Shown here: in pieces, positions 61,490 to 64,000 of the stretch | How positions within the stretch are numbered: position 1 is the stretch's first letter | Layout of the letters: every line of letters begins with the position of its first letter | Assembly (NCBI GenBank): GCA_963662155.1 | Contig: OY759265.1 | Span: forward strand, 46,183,906-46,247,905 | Direction: 5' to 3' | Length of the DNA: 64,000 nt | From: Lamellibrachia columna | Lineage: Eukaryota; Annelida; Polychaeta; Sabellida; Siboglinidae | Notes under the pieces: generated by a model | Databases searched by the model: none | Told to the model about the DNA's origin: nothing | What the model saw: only the letters and a program-made list of their open reading frames with translations | Position numbers and translations under genes: made by a program

Positions 61490-61910
61490 CTAACATTTCA
61501 AACTGATGAGCAGTAACACGATGTGTATAAACAGCGATCCAAGCAAAGCTCCGGAAAGTAGGTCAGCGAATGCTAATGAGGTGAGAAACAGCTTCGGCGG
61601 AACTCGCCGGCTCCAGCCAGTGTAAACAGCGACGTTATGAGATAGGTACAGAGAGAAAGTAGTCATTTCGTCCAGATGACGTGATATGATGAGGTTTCGT
61701 GCGATAGACACTGACTGCAAATCAGTAACAAGACTGTTCTACACGGATTGGCAACGTAAAACAAAATGGACTTCTCCAGCGGTGCGACTCCGTTGAACCC
61801 AAGTTGAGACAGAGCCAGAAAAATTGGCAGTAGACATTCGACGCTTGTGTTTCGTGCTGCTGGACGCTTCGATACTCGGACACGGCTTCCGGGTTTGTAC
61901 ACATCCATAG
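61490..61910 (-). other. Possible divergent transcript upstream of the TESK-like gene
   Basis: Two short minus-strand frames overlap here. One (61490-61720) ends in a hydrophobic segment, LTSLAFADLLSGALLGSLFI and on to LLISLKC. The other (61663-61908) starts MDVYKPGSRVRVSK. Either might be a first exon from a bidirectional promoter, but neither matches a family I know. Confidence 0.2.
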
Positions 61911-62109
61911 TGACACTAAAGACGGATTTGAAGCGTTAGCCGGTGACGGTTAACTTACGCATTCTGTGTTGGTCTTGTTGCTTCTTTTACTAACAGCTGC
62001 GCCAAGAATCGACCAGTTTAACGCCTGTTTTCGGAGACGGACGGCGGCATCTCTTCAAGATGTGAACCGGTCGCTCGTCCGCGGACCGGCGCCGGAAGTC
62101 TTACACGCA

Positions 62110-62310
62110 ATGTTTCCATCCCCTCCTACGTTATCATTGCCAGCACGGGAGAACTCGGAAACACTGACAGCCAAAAACAACAATGGTCGACGACGGCGAT
62201 GTTCGTCCAACTCTTGTCAGGCTCTCCTGCATGCAGTGTCCAGTCTGTACCGACTGGACGACTTCAGCCAGGAGAGTCTTGGCAGGGGCTTCTTCTCGGA
62301 AGTCTACAAG
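62110..62310 (+). CDS. TESK: TESK-type dual-specificity protein kinase, first coding exon (partial)
   Basis: ATG at 62110 opens 67 codons ending at donor GTCTACAAG|GTAAGT. The end of the exon reads [20 protein letters not shown] and [10 protein letters not shown]. This matches the start of the kinase domain of testis-specific kinases TESK1/TESK2, where AVSSL...DDF precedes a glycine-rich loop of the form [11 protein letters not shown]. TESKs phosphorylate cofilin and act in actin control (family knowledge). The region before residue 30 is variable. No in-frame ATG precedes this one within the open stretch from 61966. The remaining exons lie right of the window, and the phase-0 intron is at the usual position after the loop. 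Confidence 0.8.
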
Positions 62311-64000
62311 GTAAGTTAAGATGTGGTGGTTTTGGTTAGTGTAAGAGATCTGGGTGGTGTCACTGGTGTAACAGTGGAACTTGGGCAATTCCGTTCACCC
62401 CACGTTGCACGTGTCTTTTTGGAAGAGACAACAAAAAACGTTGGTCGCTTCTATCTGGTGTCTATGCCAGAGGTAGTAAAATGGGGTATCCGTAAAAATA
62501 TGAAATAGAAAAAAACCTGTTGTGGGATCAGAGAGCTGCTTATGTCTAAAGGAGAACTCGCTACCTGCCAGTTTAGCCGTGATCATCTGTTTAGGGGGTA
62601 TCACATTCGCAGCAAGTTGCGGAGTTGACATTTATCCTTCCCAGCTGGAATCTTCCTCCAGGCTACACAGCATCTATCAATGCATCTCTAAAACAAAATC
62701 TTCAATACCATCCATGCCAGCAAGTACTGTTTAATCGTGTTACAAATTGTCATATGTCCCCCGACATAGAACATTGGAACTCACTACCAGACACAATAAC
62801 CAACATCACAGAACATAAACAACAATCATAACAAACAAGCTCTGAAAACAAACTCAATACTGGAACAGACACAACTAAATAATGCAGTCAACCCATGCGC
62901 ACACAACCCTGACCGTCTGACTCGTTAGGAGTGTTGACTAGTATTCAAGACAAAAGTTAAAGAACACCACTTTTTTGTGACCTGAGCCATATCACAGGTC
63001 TACCTAAGATGAAATTGTCAATATTTATTCTTGTGTAACTGCAGCATCTTTACAGGAGTTTCACTTTCAGATATGATTATTATTTGCCTGCATGCATGTG
63101 GTCTTACTGCATATTGCCACACAGTTGACGTTGGTCAGAACTACAACTATGACAGGTTTAACCAGATTCTTTCTGGAGGTTTCATGGGTGGTGCAGATTA
63201 ACCAGATAGATTACACATTAGTACACGCAAGTTTCTGCTTTAAATGCCAGTAAGTAGTTTTGTTAATTCAAGATGTAGTATCTCTTGTTACATACACAAA
63301 AGTTGGTATGGAATATCAGGCAGAAAGACAGAAACAAACAGATTCAGTGGGGAAGAAGGAAAGTTGGTATGTGGCACAAGTGGTTATTAAACTTAAATAC
63401 AAACTTGTTCCTATATGTTTTATTCATCATGTAATAAAAGAGAATATAGGGAAATGTGCTATCCATTTAGCTTGTCGTGAGTTTTCCTGTAATATTAGTC
63501 ATACATGGGACACAGTAAACTTCACACACACCAATAGATTCCTTTCAGTTCTTGACTGATATGTTTATAGTTTAGAGATGGACTGAGGTGGTTATTGTGC
63601 TTTTTATAAAATATAACGAATGTCACACATTAGGTGTGCCATAAGATTGTGTAAATAATAATAATTTAATTGATAACTCTTCAAACCAGTTGGTGTGAAA
63701 AAATACACACATGCAATTTTAAATTGGACATTTCTTGGAATATTGCCTTATATCAGACCTGCTTTATATGGAAACAAATATGTTATTTATTTAATCATGG
63801 TATTGATAATAATGCATAATTTTGCATGGCGGTTATACTCAGTTGTGTGAGAATCTCATTATTGTACACATTATTGTGCAAATCTTTTTTTTAGTGTTGT
63901 TATTTCAATAGTTCATTTTTATCTGTTTAATCTGTGCCTCTAACAGTATTACTGTCCTGAGCACTACATGTTCGAGGAACATGATAGAGCAACTTGGGAT
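62311..64000 (+). other. Intron of the TESK-like gene
   Basis: No exon beginning with a Val codon and the expected kinase strand was found before 64000. 62620-62830 may be a decayed LINE C-terminus (IEHWNSLPDTITNI). The rest is AT-rich. A good acceptor, gcctctaacag, occurs at 63945 but the sequence after it does not read as a TESK exon. Confidence 0.55.
62620..62830 (+). mobile_element. Possible decayed LINE 3' fragment
   Basis: Frame reading SPDIEHWNSLPDTITNI to a stop at 62829 resembles the W-N-S/K-L-P segment near the end of CR1-like RT proteins. Little else is recognisable. Confidence 0.3.

Noticed and set aside
63945..64000. Second TESK exon at the window end
   Set aside because: A good acceptor precedes it, but the reading does not begin with Val or resemble the kinase strand expected after the glycine-rich loop.

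Overview
The window is animal nuclear DNA, probably from a marine invertebrate. A mollusc is my guess, but the sequence does not settle it. The signs are multi-exon genes with GT-AG introns, an EGF module and a mucin-like Thr stretch, CR1/L2-type LINEs, a hAT/Charlie-type DNA transposon, tRNA-derived SINE-like pieces, and a very heavy load of micro- and minisatellites. There are no operons and no bacterial features. Most long open frames here are repeat artefacts.

The main content is a pair of tandem paralogous genes on the minus strand, which I pieced together exon by exon from splice sites, reading phase and comparison of the two copies. Gene B has coding exons from 37118 down to 23779 and a probable 5' UTR exon ending at 44742. 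It is complete: twelve coding exons sum to 2784 nt, 927 codons plus a stop. It predicts a type I membrane protein with signal peptide, CBM14-like Cys module, two or more 'CxFP/CPLP' Cys-rich modules, Thr-rich stalk, SEA-like domain, EGF module, transmembrane helix and a repetitive acidic cytoplasmic tail. Gene A has coding exons from 7347 down to 1335 and a 5' UTR exon ending at 12354. It has the same exon lengths and phases for eight consecutive exons, then a shorter stalk/SEA region. Its EGF/TM/tail exons are not in the window and presumably lie to the left. A third copy (C, about 15990-18265) survives only as one decayed exon plus a hugely expanded intronic GA-rich repeat.

Layout. 1-1330: low-complexity and minisatellite DNA. 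1335-12500: gene A. 12519-15990: tetranucleotide repeat, a truncated LINE, a possible orphan exon. 15990-18265: relic C. 18640-21596: SINE-like piece, GTT and CCGCCT repeats, truncated LINE. 21600-23340: AT-rich intergenic DNA. 23340-44960: gene B with an intact-ORF L2-like LINE in one intron and a 2.4 kb extra block in intron 1. 45000-56600: intergenic DNA with CATGGTAT repeats, a tandem duplication, several minisatellites, a SINE and MITE-like dispersed repeats. 56610-60555: a 30-bp minisatellite split by a 2427-bp hAT element with perfect 8-bp target duplication. 62110-62310: first coding exon of a TESK-type protein kinase on the plus strand, whose intron runs past the window end.

Genes A and B are clearly the same family and probably share a role as cell-surface or matrix-facing proteins; that role is inferred from architecture only. 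The TESK-like gene is unrelated. No database search was possible, so family names rest on recognised motifs.
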